This document shows, in pieces, positions 6,675 to 14,373 of a DNA stretch of 14,373 bases. The position numbers and the translations under genes were made by a program. The stretch comes from Limnochordia bacterium (GTDB taxonomy: Bacteria > Bacillota > Limnochordia > Darwinibacteriales > DTU012). The stretch spans positions 1 to 14,373 of the forward strand of contig SKHL01000213.1 in the NCBI GenBank assembly GCA_007116995.1. Reading direction: 5' to 3'. The notes under the pieces are model-generated. The model saw only the letters and a program-made list of their open reading frames with translations. It was not told the origin of the DNA and did no database searches. How positions within the stretch are numbered: position 1 is the stretch's first letter; each line of letters starts with the position of its first letter.

Positions 6675-7249
6675 GTTTCAATGAATTCGTTAATTATGCC
6701 TAACAACTGATCTTTTCCTATTTTAGTTTGGGCTGAAAAAACCATAGCTGGTAGCTTGAGAGTACTCATAGTTTGCTCTAGCCTTGGTTTATATTGCCCA
6801 CGACTTACCTTATCTGCTTTCGTTGCGATAACGAAGGCAGGTATTCCCGTCTCTAATAACCATTTTGCCATCATTTGATCATCCGCTGTAGGTTTGTGAC
6901 GAATATCGATTAATTGAAGAATCCCCACTAGATTGTTACGTTTCGTAAGATAATCTTCGATCATCGGTCTCCACTGTTGACGAACAGATTCAGGGACTCT
7001 CGCAAAGCCATATCCAGGTAAATCTACGATTCCAATACTGTCTACCCGATAGAAATTAATGGTTTGAGTTCGTCCCGGTTGTCCTGATACTCGGGCAAAA
7101 TTCCGTCTATTTAAAAGAGCATTAATTAACGAGGACTTACCCACATTAGACCGACCGACTAGAGCTATCTCTGGCAGAATGTGATTCGGGTAGTGCTTGG
7201 TTTTAACGGCACTTAGTAGAAACTCACTATCGTGTAAATTTAACCCCAT
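6665..7249 (-). CDS. engB: Ribosome-biogenesis GTPase EngB/YsxC
   Basis: EngB (YsxC/YihA) is a small GTPase needed for late assembly of the 50S ribosomal subunit. The 194-residue length is standard and all G motifs are intact: G1 GRSNVGKS (32-39), G2 threonines in GRTQTINFY (about 60-67), G3 DLPG (76-79), G4 TKAD (143-146) and G5 SAQT (172-175). The family signature DLPGYGFA is complete. The ATG begins on the base immediately after the TAA of lon, so translation is probably coupled and both genes share a transcript. This lon-engB pairing is conserved in Bacillota, including lonA-ysxC of Bacillus subtilis. A hairpin overlapping its stop codon probably ends the transcript. Confidence 0.98.
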   Translation of the reverse strand: MGLNLHDSEFLLSAVKTKHYPNHILPEIALVGRSNVGKSSLINALLNRRNFARVSGQPGRTQTINFYRVDSIGIVDLPGYGFARVPESVRQQWRPMIEDYLTKRNNLVGILQLIDIRHKPTADDQMMAKWLLETGIPAFVIATKADKVSRGQYKPRLEQTMSTLKLPAMVFSAQTKIGKDQLLGIINEFIETGR

Positions 7250-9658
7250 TTAATGCTCCTCCATCCAGGAGTGACTGCCATTAGTAACTTCGTCAGTGGG
7301 AATATATAGACCCTTGTCATCTTGGTCTTTGACTGGTGTTGGTATCAATGCCCAGCCAAGCACAGTGTCCATATGATCCACAAAATCAATGCGCAACTTG
7401 CGTCGGATGCTATCCGGGATATCCTCTAAATCTTTTTCATTCCTGGTTGGTAATAGAATGTGGGTAATCCCTGCTCGATGAGCAGCTAATAACTTCTCTT
7501 TTACGCCACCAATAGGTAAAACTCGCCCCCGCAAGGTTATCTCCCCTGTCATTGCAATATCCTTACGAATCGGGCGTCCTGACAAGGCACTGGTCAACCC
7601 GGTAGCTATGGTAATTCCGGCTGATGGTCCGTCCTTCGGTATAGCCCCTTCTGGAATGTGGATATGAATGTCATATTTCTCATGAAATTCAGGATCAATA
7701 CCTAGATGCCCTACACGAGAACGAACATAACTCATAGCAGCTTGAGCCGATTCCTGCATGACATCACCTAGTTTACCTGTGAGCGTCAGTTTCCCCTTTC
7801 CTTTAATGATTGTAACTTCGATAGAGAGGATCTCACCTCCAAAAGACGTATAGGCTAACCCGGTGGCTACACCAACCCTATCCTCTTTCTCAGCTACTTG
7901 ATGTTGATACCTGGGTGCTCCTAGATATTTGTTCAGCGTGGTTACACTAATACGGATCGGTGTATGGGTTCCCTTGACAACCTCGGTGGCTACTTTACGA
8001 CAAATAGCAGCTAATTGACGCTCTAGGGTCCGAACACCTGCCTCTCTTGTGTAGTCATTAATAATTCTAAAATAGGTATTATCCGATATACTTACTTGCT
8101 CCGCTGTTAATCCATGAGCAGATAGTTGCTTGTTCCAGAGATGACGTTTACCAATTTCTAACTTTTCATGCTCTGTATAGCCAGGTATTTCAATAATTTC
8201 CATCCGATCCCGTAATGGACTAGGTATCGCATGCAAAACATTCGCTGTTGTTAAGAACAGAACCTGGGAGAGATCATAGGGAACCTCTAAATAATGATCG
8301 CTAAAGGTATTATTTTGCTCTGGATCTAACACTTCTAACAGCGCTGATGTGGGATCCCCACGAAAATCTGAGGTAAGCTTATCCACTTCATCTAATAATA
8401 TAACCGGATTACTACTTCCTGCTGTTTTGAGAGATTGAATTATCCGGCCAGGTAAGGCCCCTACATACGTCCGGCGATGGCCACGAATTTCTGCCTCATC
8501 ACGAATACCACCAAGAGATAGTCGGGCAAATTTCCGTTGTAAAGCTACAGCGACAGAACGTGCTAAAGATGTCTTCCCCACACCAGGTGGTCCCACTAGA
8601 CAAAGGATAGGACCCTTTAAATGTTTGGCCAATTGACGAACAGCTAGATATTCTAGAATGCGTTCTTTCACCTTTTCAAGCCCGTAATGATCTGCTTCTA
8701 ACACAGTCTGCGCTGCATGAATGTCCAAGCGATCTTTGGTTGTCTTACGCCAAGGCAACCCAAGCATCCAATCAAGATAACTACGAACAACCACAGCTTC
8801 AGTAGCCATCGGTGGCATTCGTTCAAACCTGTGTAGCTCGTGAATAACTTTGGTTTTCGCCTCTTTTGGTAACTTAGCCGTCTTCAGTTTCTTCTTATAA
8901 TCCTCAACCTCAGTTATGCGATCATCCCGCTCACCAAGTTCTGTTTGAATCGCTTTAATCTGTTCTCGAAGATAGAAATCTCGTTGGGTACGTTCCATCT
9001 GCTTACGAACCCGTTGTTGAATTTTCTTCTCTAATTCTAATAAGTCCAGTTCCTTAACTAATAAGCGCAAAATCTGTTCTAAACGTTCTTTAACACTGTG
9101 CACTTCTAGTAATGGTTGACGCTCTTCTACAGGCATCTGGAGTTGGCCGGCCACCGTGTGTGAAAATCTATCTGGATCATCAATGCTGCTTACAGACCCT
9201 AACACCTCGGCTGGAATCTTTTTGCCGATTTTTACATACTTCTCAAACCGCTCCAAAACACTGCGACGTAAGGCCTTAACCTCTAGATCATCCTCATACC
9301 CATTCTCCATAGATATTATGCCAACCTCAAGATAATCATCATTATCAATAAAGCGTTTAATTTCAACGCGATTTAAACCCTCAACTAAAACCCGGATTTG
9401 ACCTTCCGGTAGTTTTAATAGCTGCTTAACTTCACATAGGGTGCCGAATGTATGAATATCTTCTGGTTGGGGTTCGACAATACTTGCTTCGACCTGGGAT
9501 GCTAATACTATCTTTTTATCATGAGCCATTGCTTGCTCAAGTGCGAGAATCGATCGTTCTCTACCGACCTCTAATGGGGTAACCATATATGGAAATATGA
9601 TCATTCCACGCAAAGCCAGTAAAGGATATATCTCTTGAATTGACTTTTTCTCTGTCAT
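7250..9658 (-). CDS. lon: ATP-dependent protease La (LonA)
   Basis: Lon is a soluble homohexameric AAA+ protease that degrades misfolded and regulatory proteins. The full architecture is present: an N-terminal substrate-binding LON domain (about 10-205), a helical coiled region with KQMERTQRDFYLREQIKAIQ (about 219-238), Walker A GPPGVGKT (356-363), Walker B ILLDEVDK (420-427) and a C-terminal protease domain with the Ser679/Lys722 dyad, found in DGPSAG and IGGVKEK. Counting from the ATG at 9658 (802 residues) gives the same dyad numbers as E. coli Lon. I prefer this ATG because GGGGGTGG lies just upstream of it; starting at the TTG at 9673 would put that G-rich sequence inside the coding region. 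The gene lies downstream of lonB with its own probable promoter and abuts engB. The C-terminal tail (about 770-802) is a variable acidic extension. Confidence 0.97.
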   Translation of the reverse strand: MTEKKSIQEIYPLLALRGMIIFPYMVTPLEVGRERSILALEQAMAHDKKIVLASQVEASIVEPQPEDIHTFGTLCEVKQLLKLPEGQIRVLVEGLNRVEIKRFIDNDDYLEVGIISMENGYEDDLEVKALRRSVLERFEKYVKIGKKIPAEVLGSVSSIDDPDRFSHTVAGQLQMPVEERQPLLEVHSVKERLEQILRLLVKELDLLELEKKIQQRVRKQMERTQRDFYLREQIKAIQTELGERDDRITEVEDYKKKLKTAKLPKEAKTKVIHELHRFERMPPMATEAVVVRSYLDWMLGLPWRKTTKDRLDIHAAQTVLEADHYGLEKVKERILEYLAVRQLAKHLKGPILCLVGPPGVGKTSLARSVAVALQRKFARLSLGGIRDEAEIRGHRRTYVGALPGRIIQSLKTAGSSNPVILLDEVDKLTSDFRGDPTSALLEVLDPEQNNTFSDHYLEVPYDLSQVLFLTTANVLHAIPSPLRDRMEIIEIPGYTEHEKLEIGKRHLWNKQLSAHGLTAEQVSISDNTYFRIINDYTREAGVRTLERQLAAICRKVATEVVKGTHTPIRISVTTLNKYLGAPRYQHQVAEKEDRVGVATGLAYTSFGGEILSIEVTIIKGKGKLTLTGKLGDVMQESAQAAMSYVRSRVGHLGIDPEFHEKYDIHIHIPEGAIPKDGPSAGITIATGLTSALSGRPIRKDIAMTGEITLRGRVLPIGGVKEKLLAAHRAGITHILLPTRNEKDLEDIPDSIRRKLRIDFVDHMDTVLGWALIPTPVKDQDDKGLYIPTDEVTNGSHSWMEEH

Positions 9659-9697
9659 CTGCACCACCCCCAATAATTTACACTACCGTCTTTTTAC

Positions 9698-9721
9698 AGT
9701 ATAACACATTCTACAAGAATA
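9698..9721 (-). promoter_or_regulatory. Probable lon promoter with extended -10 and overlapping inverted repeat
   Basis: TGTTATACT (9706-9698) is a TGn-extended -10 element with a near-consensus hexamer TATACT at 9703-9698. Such promoters tolerate a poor -35, and none is evident here. Directly upstream is the perfect inverted repeat ATTCT-ACA-AGAAT (9708-9720), in the -20 to -30 region, a place where a repressor could block RNA polymerase. It does not match the CtsR heptamer repeat or the HrcA (CIRCE) inverted repeat known for stress genes in Bacillota. The promoter is moderately supported; the operator is inference. Confidence 0.5.
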
Positions 9722-9777
9722 CCATAGGAGAGCAACTTAATCAAGGGTATCCTAGCCACTACCTTTTTCGGTGTGTC

Positions 9778-11502
9778 CTAAGGAATCTGCACCACACTAG
9801 CCCCTGAGGGTATCGGGGTTGATGTAGCTGACAGCAACTCCGTATCTACTGAATTATCTGACTTCCGCCCAATCTGCTCTGACTCGAGGATTAGTGCTCC
9901 CTCAATCACTTCATTAATATGGGTTATTGGTACGATTTCCATTACCTCTTCAGATCTAAAAATATCTTGATAGTTATCCTTGGGAATGAAGATCCGCTTC
10001 ACGCCAGCTAGTTTAGCCGCCTCTACTTTGGCTACTACACCACCGACCGGTTTTACCGTACCATGGATGGATACTTCACCTGTCATGGCAATATCATTTC
10101 GTACGATTGTTTTAGTAACAGCAGAGTAAATCGCCGTCACCATAGTTACACCCGCTGATGGTCCATCGATAGGAATTCCACCAGGAAAGTTCACATGTAC
10201 ATCGTAGTCCTGGGGACGCAAGCCTAAGTTACTCTTAAGCACAGTTAATACATTTTCAACAGAAGATCTAGCCATAGATTTTCGTCGCATAGTTCGACCA
10301 TGTCCACCGGTTTCCTCTTCATCCATAATACCTGTAATATTTAGCGCTCCTTTTCCACGATCAGTGGGGATGGCTGTTGCTTCAACCTCAATTAACATTC
10401 CCATATTCGGACCATAAACGGCTAGACCGTTGACAATTCCCACTTCGGGTTGAACAGGGATCTTACGCTCAGGTCGTGGGCTATATTGTCCACTATTTAC
10501 AACCCACTCTATGTCTTGCTTCCCAATCATGTCACGATTCTCCGCTTGGGCGATACCACTGGCGATCTGAATAATGTTAACGGCATCTCGCCCATTATTG
10601 GCAAAGCGGCTTAGCTCATCTATCGCTCCTTCGCCTAGTTGAAACTGAATTTTATCGGCTGCATTCTTAGCAATAGTACTTATTTCAAGTGGTGTTAACG
10701 CTCGAAAGAAAATCTCCAAGCACCGTGACCGAATAGCTGGCGGTAGATCACTAGCCATTCTAGTGGTTGCTCCAACTAACCGAAAATCTGCTGGTAACCC
10801 CTTCTGAAAAATCTCATGAATATGCTGAGGGATATTCGTATCTTCAGACGAGTAATACGCACTTTCCAAAAATACATTGCGGTCCTCTAACACCTTAAGC
10901 AATTTATTCATCTGAATGGGATGCAGTTCTCCGATCTCGTCAATAAACAATAATCCACCATGAGCCTTTGTTACTGCACCAGGTTTAGGTTGAGGAATGC
11001 CCGCAATCCCAAGAGGGCCTGCTCCTTGATAAATAGGATCATGGACCGAGCCCATCAGAGGGTCTGCTATACCACGATCATCAAACCTGGCTGTGGTGGC
11101 ATCAACTTCGACAAACTTAGCGTCAGATTGAAATGGCGACAGCCCGTTTTTTTTAGCCTCTTCTAATACCACGCGTGCAGCGGCCGTCTTTCCTACCCCT
11201 GGGGGCCCATATACAATTACATGCTGTGGATTAGGGCCACACAGAGCAGCTCTTAGTGCTTTTAAACCATCATCCTGCCCTATAATTTCAGACAACAAAC
11301 TTGGGCGAGTTTTTTCAGATAGTGGTTCTGTCAGAGAAATCGCTTTTAATTTATGCAATTTTTCCAATTCCTTGCGGGACTCTTTATCTACTGCAGACTT
11401 GTTACCCTGTTGTTGTCGAAGCAGGTTCCAGAAATATAAGCCAATGACTATGGCAAAAAATAGGTTGATTAGCCCAAATATCCCCATCAAGTCGGCCTTC
11501 AC
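9778..11502 (-). CDS. lonB: Membrane-anchored ATP-dependent protease LonB
   Basis: LonB is the second Lon-type protease of spore-forming Bacillota; in B. subtilis it is produced in the forespore. One N-terminal membrane helix (LINLFFAIVIGLYFWNLL, about 11-28) replaces the LON domain. The AAA+ domain has Walker A GPPGVGKT (99-106) and Walker B LLFIDE (184-189), and the protease domain has Ser449 (DGPSAG) and Lys492, 43 residues later as in other Lon enzymes. SVHDPIYQGAG and GGIPIDGPSAG are highly conserved LonB blocks. The tail after about residue 540 is Ser/Thr-rich and variable. The start is uncertain: GTG at 11502 has GGAGG only 3 nt upstream, whereas ATG at 11487 has AAGG at 8 nt and gives a 569-residue protein, closer to the N-terminus of the B. 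subtilis protein. It is separated from clpX by a terminator and from lon by about 120 nt without a clear terminator. Confidence 0.96.
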   Translation of the reverse strand: MKADLMGIFGLINLFFAIVIGLYFWNLLRQQQGNKSAVDKESRKELEKLHKLKAISLTEPLSEKTRPSLLSEIIGQDDGLKALRAALCGPNPQHVIVYGPPGVGKTAAARVVLEEAKKNGLSPFQSDAKFVEVDATTARFDDRGIADPLMGSVHDPIYQGAGPLGIAGIPQPKPGAVTKAHGGLLFIDEIGELHPIQMNKLLKVLEDRNVFLESAYYSSEDTNIPQHIHEIFQKGLPADFRLVGATTRMASDLPPAIRSRCLEIFFRALTPLEISTIAKNAADKIQFQLGEGAIDELSRFANNGRDAVNIIQIASGIAQAENRDMIGKQDIEWVVNSGQYSPRPERKIPVQPEVGIVNGLAVYGPNMGMLIEVEATAIPTDRGKGALNITGIMDEEETGGHGRTMRRKSMARSSVENVLTVLKSNLGLRPQDYDVHVNFPGGIPIDGPSAGVTMVTAIYSAVTKTIVRNDIAMTGEVSIHGTVKPVGGVVAKVEAAKLAGVKRIFIPKDNYQDIFRSEEVMEIVPITHINEVIEGALILESEQIGRKSDNSVDTELLSATSTPIPSGASVVQIP

Positions 11503-11529
11503 CTTCCTCCCCTATTACTTACAACTATT

Positions 11530-11535
11530 AGTATA
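11530..11535 (-). promoter_or_regulatory. Candidate lonB promoter -10 box
   Basis: TATACT lies 28 nt upstream of the lonB GTG, in the only gap between the clpX terminator and lonB. A -35 element at the normal distance would fall in the T-run of the terminator (best candidate TTATTT with 16-nt spacing) and is weak. B. subtilis lonB is read by the forespore factor sigma-F; I see no convincing sigma-F promoter here. The hexamer is clear, but its use as a promoter is uncertain. Confidence 0.35.
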
Positions 11536-11547
11536 TCCTAGTAGCGC

Positions 11548-11578
11548 AAAAAAATAAGGCAGGATTGCCCCTGCCTTA
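11548..11578 (-). terminator. Strong intrinsic terminator of the tig-clpP-clpX operon
   Basis: On the minus strand TAAGGCAGG (11578-11570) pairs perfectly with CCTGCCTTA (11563-11555) over a 6-nt loop. The stem is followed at once by seven T (11554-11548). It starts 11 nt after the clpX stop codon. Stem, loop and U-tract are all textbook. Confidence 0.92.
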
Positions 11579-11589
11579 CCACTTTTTAC

Positions 11590-12846
11590 TTATGCTGTCT
11601 CTTCTTTGGGTTTTGCATCTACTCGAATCAAACGAGGGTCCTCTTGGAGGTCAACAGCTTCCTTGGTAACCACACATCGCTTAATGTCATTTTCAGACGG
11701 TATAGTGTACATAATGTCTTTCATGACCTTCTCTAGAATGGATCGAAGACCCCTAGCACCCGTTTTCTGATCCAGAGCTTTTGATGCTATCAGATCTAAG
11801 GCTTCTCTCTGAAATTCTAATTCCACTCCATCCATATACAGTAGCTTCTGGAATTGTTTAACCAAAGCATTCTTTGGTTCGGTTAGAATTTGAACCAAGG
11901 CATCGTTATCTAAAGCATCAAGGGATACCACGACAGGCACACGACCAATAAACTCGGGTATAAGCCCAAATCGCAGTAAATCTTCGGGCATAATTTTACG
12001 GAGTATGTCACCGATCTTTTTCTCTTCTTTCCGTTTAATCTCGGCACCAAATCCAATCGTTTTTTGACCAACACGACGCTCAATCAGTTTCTCTAACCCA
12101 TCAAACGCCCCTCCACAAATAAAGAGAACATTGGTGGTGTCAATCTGGATAAACTCTTGGTGTGGATGCTTGCGACCACCTTGTGGAGGCACACTAGCAA
12201 TAGTACCCTCTAGAACCTTCAACAAAGCTTGTTGCACACCTTCACCAGAAACATCCCGAGTAATCGAGGGATTCTCAGACTTACGAGCAATCTTATCAAT
12301 CTCGTCAATGTAAATAATCCCACGTTCTGCCTTCTCTACATCATAATCGGCAGCCTGTATGAGCTTAAGCAAGATATTCTCTACATCCTCACCCACGTAT
12401 CCAGCCTCGGTTAGACTAGTGGCATCTGCTATAGCAAAGGGTACATTTAGAATTCTTGCTAACGTCTGGGCTAGTAAGGTTTTCCCGCTTCCGGTGGGGC
12501 CTAATAGTAAAATGTTGCTTTTTTGTAACTCAACGTCATCCATTTTAATCTCTGTATTAATTCGCTTGTAATGGTTATATACTGCTACAGATAAGGATTT
12601 CTTGGCATCATCTTGACCAATCACATATTCATCAAGAATATCCCGTATTTCCTTAGGCTTCGGGATACTACCCAATTCAACATCCTGTTCTTCTGTGAAT
12701 TCCTCTTCGATTATCTCATTGCATAGCTCGATGCACTCATCACAGATATATACCCCTGGGCCGGCGATGAGCTTCTTTACTTGTTCCTGCATTTTCCCAC
12801 AAAAGGAACACTTTAACTGCCCTTTTTCATCGCCAAATTTAAACAT
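11590..12846 (-). CDS. clpX: ClpX, ATP-dependent unfoldase of the ClpXP protease
   Basis: ClpX is a hexameric AAA+ unfoldase that recognises tagged proteins, unfolds them and feeds them into ClpP. The 418-residue protein is full length. It has an N-terminal zinc-binding domain with Cys13, Cys16, Cys35 and Cys38, Walker A GPTGSGKT (116-123), pore-1 loop GYVGED (149-154), Walker B IIYIDEID (177-184), the RKH substrate loop (225-227), sensor 2 GARG (363-366), and IGF (264-266), the loop that docks on ClpP. The presence of IGF with clpP next door shows a working ClpXP pair. AGAGAGGTGAT precedes the ATG at 12846 by a few bases. The gene starts 12 nt after the clpP stop, so the two are co-transcribed and probably translationally coupled. 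A strong terminator follows. Confidence 0.99.
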   Translation of the reverse strand: MFKFGDEKGQLKCSFCGKMQEQVKKLIAGPGVYICDECIELCNEIIEEEFTEEQDVELGSIPKPKEIRDILDEYVIGQDDAKKSLSVAVYNHYKRINTEIKMDDVELQKSNILLLGPTGSGKTLLAQTLARILNVPFAIADATSLTEAGYVGEDVENILLKLIQAADYDVEKAERGIIYIDEIDKIARKSENPSITRDVSGEGVQQALLKVLEGTIASVPPQGGRKHPHQEFIQIDTTNVLFICGGAFDGLEKLIERRVGQKTIGFGAEIKRKEEKKIGDILRKIMPEDLLRFGLIPEFIGRVPVVVSLDALDNDALVQILTEPKNALVKQFQKLLYMDGVELEFQREALDLIASKALDQKTGARGLRSILEKVMKDIMYTIPSENDIKRCVVTKEAVDLQEDPRLIRVDAKPKEETA

Positions 12847-12858
12847 TCTATCACCTCT

Positions 12859-13461
12859 CTAGGAGTTCTTAGTATCCCGCACTTGTGTCATAACTCCATC
12901 AATTAAACCGTATTCTACAGCTTCCTCTGCGGACATATAGTAATCTCGATCCGTGTCTTGTTTAATCTTTTCAATAGGTTGGCCGGTATGATGATGGATG
13001 ATTTTGTTACCCACATCCTTAAGATGAAGAATCTCTCGAGCCTCAATTTCTATTTGACTAGCCTGACCCCGGGTTCCACCAAGAGGTTGGTGGATCATGA
13101 TTCTGGAATTAGGCAAGGCAAACCGTTTCGCCTTGGTTCCAGATGTCAATAACAAAGCACCCATACTCGCTGCCATTCCCACACAGATGGTAGAAACATC
13201 CGGTTTGATGTATTGTATTGTATCATAGATGGCTAGCCCTGAGTATACCACACCACCAGGACTATTAATATAGAGATAAATATCTTTTTCTGGGTCTTCT
13301 GACTCTAAAAATAGCATCTGTGCTACAATCAGATTGGCGACATTATCATCAATCGGCCCGCTGATAAAAATAATTCTCTCTTTGAGCAGGCGTGAATAGA
13401 TATCAAAGGCCCTTTCTCCTCGGTTGGTTTGTTCAACAACCATTGGTACTAGAGTACTCAT
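12859..13461 (-). CDS. clpP: ClpP, ATP-dependent Clp protease proteolytic subunit
   Basis: ClpP forms the double-ring, 14-subunit serine peptidase chamber of ClpXP. The 200 residues match the family length. The catalytic triad is Ser99 (GMAASMGA), His124 (MIHQPLGG) and Asp173 (TDRDYYM), one position higher than in B. subtilis ClpP. The SPGG oxyanion segment (67-70) is intact. The start ATG at 13461 is preceded at 8 nt by GGGAG and the N-terminus MSTLVPMVVEQTNRGERAFD is standard. It lies 53 nt after tig and 12 nt before clpX. In B. subtilis clpP is a separate gene under CtsR; here it is inside the tig-clpX operon, and no CtsR-like heptamer repeat is visible in the gap before it. Confidence 0.99.
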   Translation of the reverse strand: MSTLVPMVVEQTNRGERAFDIYSRLLKERIIFISGPIDDNVANLIVAQMLFLESEDPEKDIYLYINSPGGVVYSGLAIYDTIQYIKPDVSTICVGMAASMGALLLTSGTKAKRFALPNSRIMIHQPLGGTRGQASQIEIEAREILHLKDVGNKIIHHHTGQPIEKIKQDTDRDYYMSAEEAVEYGLIDGVMTQVRDTKNS

Positions 13462-13514
13462 AGCTACAGCTCCCTACCTTTCTGATATTTTCTACATAAC
13501 TGAACCACACCTTG

Positions 13515-14373
13515 TTACTCACTACCTTCAGATTCTTGCGTATCAGTTTGACTGTCAGCCTCGCTAGCATCGGTCTTGTGAAGAACCACGCTGACATTAG
13601 CGCTGTCAACTAAAAAGGCTAAAGTCTTCTCCATTTTCAGCGATGTGGACAAACTTTCTTTCTGTTTTTCATACATCTCACGAGCTTGATCCGGTTGCTG
13701 ACTTCCCTCGACCATCTCATCTATCTTGCTATTAATTTCTTCTTCTAATACGGAAATTCCTTCCTTTTCGGCCACCAGTTCCAAAACTAGGTCTCGCTCT
13801 AGCTGTTGCCGGGCTTCAGGTATCATCTGGTCCCGCAACTCCTCTTCCGTACTGGATGTATACTCAAGATATTGTTCTAGACTCATTCCTTGGTACATTA
13901 ATCGGTTGCGAAAATCATCAAAGAGATGCTCCGTTTGCCGACTAATCATACTTTGTGGAAGAACAATGGTGGATCCTGCAACAATCTTCTCTATTAATGT
14001 ATTCTCCAATTTGGTTTGCGTTCTGCGGGTAGCAGTATCTTCTAGGTTTTCCCGAATCTCATCTCTTAATTCAGCAAAGGTTTCTTTTTCGCTAACATCC
14101 TTCGCAAAATCATCGTCTAGCTCTGGGAAGATCTGCTCTTTTAGGCTCTTGATCTTGACCTTAAAGGTGGCTTCCTTGCTAGCTAAATTCTGATTCCCAT
14201 ATTCAGCAGGAAATTGAACCACAATATCTCTCTCTTCATCCACATTCATGCCGACTAATTGTTCTTCAAATCCCGGAATAAATTCGCCAGATCCAATTTC
14301 TAATGGATGATCCTCAGCTGCTCCCCCGGAGAACGCTTCGCCATCCACATAACCTTTGAAATCAACAAACAAA
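13515..14373 (-). CDS. tig: Trigger factor, ribosome-associated chaperone, 5' end cut by window
   Basis: Trigger factor binds the ribosome near the exit tunnel, holds nascent chains and has peptidyl-prolyl isomerase activity. The visible 286 codons begin inside the FKBP-like isomerase domain (VDFKGYVDGEAFSGG, then GSGEFIPGFEEQLVGM) and continue through the helical chaperone domain to an acidic, Ser/Glu-rich tail ending EGSE. The ribosome-binding N-terminal domain, with its usual GFRxGKxP loop, lies beyond the window, so the protein is cut by the window and not shortened in nature. The TTG at 14372 is an internal Leu codon, not the start. It is the first visible gene of the tig-clpP-clpX operon, which couples folding of new proteins with their degradation. 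Confidence 0.97.
   Translation of the reverse strand, partial: LFVDFKGYVDGEAFSGGAAEDHPLEIGSGEFIPGFEEQLVGMNVDEERDIVVQFPAEYGNQNLASKEATFKVKIKSLKEQIFPELDDDFAKDVSEKETFAELRDEIRENLEDTATRRTQTKLENTLIEKIVAGSTIVLPQSMISRQTEHLFDDFRNRLMYQGMSLEQYLEYTSSTEEELRDQMIPEARQQLERDLVLELVAEKEGISVLEEEINSKIDEMVEGSQQPDQAREMYEKQKESLSTSLKMEKTLAFLVDSANVSVVLHKTDASEADSQTDTQESEGSE

Noticed and set aside
13462..13514. Search for a CtsR operator or separate promoter in the tig-clpP gap
   Set aside because: No heptamer direct repeat and no convincing -35/-10 pair; the gene most likely relies on the tig promoter.
13726..14193. Plus-strand open frame of 155 codons, very Ser-rich
   Set aside because: It is the antisense shadow of trigger factor; its Ser/Arg-rich composition is typical of reading the complement of an acidic gene.
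14370..14372. TTG as a start codon for trigger factor
   Set aside because: The frame here is inside the FKBP-like domain; the true start lies outside the window.

Overview
The window is a 14.4-kb piece of a Bacillota (Firmicutes) chromosome. Every gene I can support lies on the minus strand, so the reading order is from high to low coordinates. The order tig-clpP-clpX-lonB-lon-engB is typical of spore-forming Bacillota: LonB, with its N-terminal membrane anchor, is characteristic of them, and clpP between tig and clpX is common in Clostridia- and Negativicutes-type genomes. GC content is roughly in the low forties by eye. Genus cannot be fixed from the sequence.

Region 14373-11548 is a protein-folding and proteolysis operon: trigger factor (cut by the window edge), the ClpP peptidase and the ClpX unfoldase. 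It ends at a strong intrinsic terminator. lonB (11502-9778) follows from its own probable promoter. lon (9658-7250) has a TG-extended -10 promoter and is directly coupled to engB (7249-6665), a ribosome-assembly GTPase. Together these genes cover nascent-chain folding, regulated degradation and 50S maturation.

Region 6543-1731 is more mixed: a membrane-bound diguanylate cyclase with an inhibitory I-site, a GlsA-family glutaminase, a short secreted or anchored PrcB-domain protein, an uncharacterised 418-residue protein with a C-terminal helix-turn-helix-like segment, and an unrecognised 179-residue protein whose start is ambiguous. A GC-rich hairpin closes this stretch.

Region 1692-1 holds oligoendopeptidase F (pepF, cut at its 3' end). 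Its promoter is the clearest in the window (TTGACG-17-TATAAT). It is followed by a leader of about 90 nt with an 8-bp inverted repeat and a possible 16-codon upstream reading frame.

No tRNA, rRNA, CRISPR array, insertion sequence or phage gene was seen, and no gene-free stretch exceeds 300 bases. The core is conventional. The items most worth a second look are the pepF leader, the two orphan genes, the compact terminator/promoter junctions, and the frequent use of TAG stops and CTAG tetramers.
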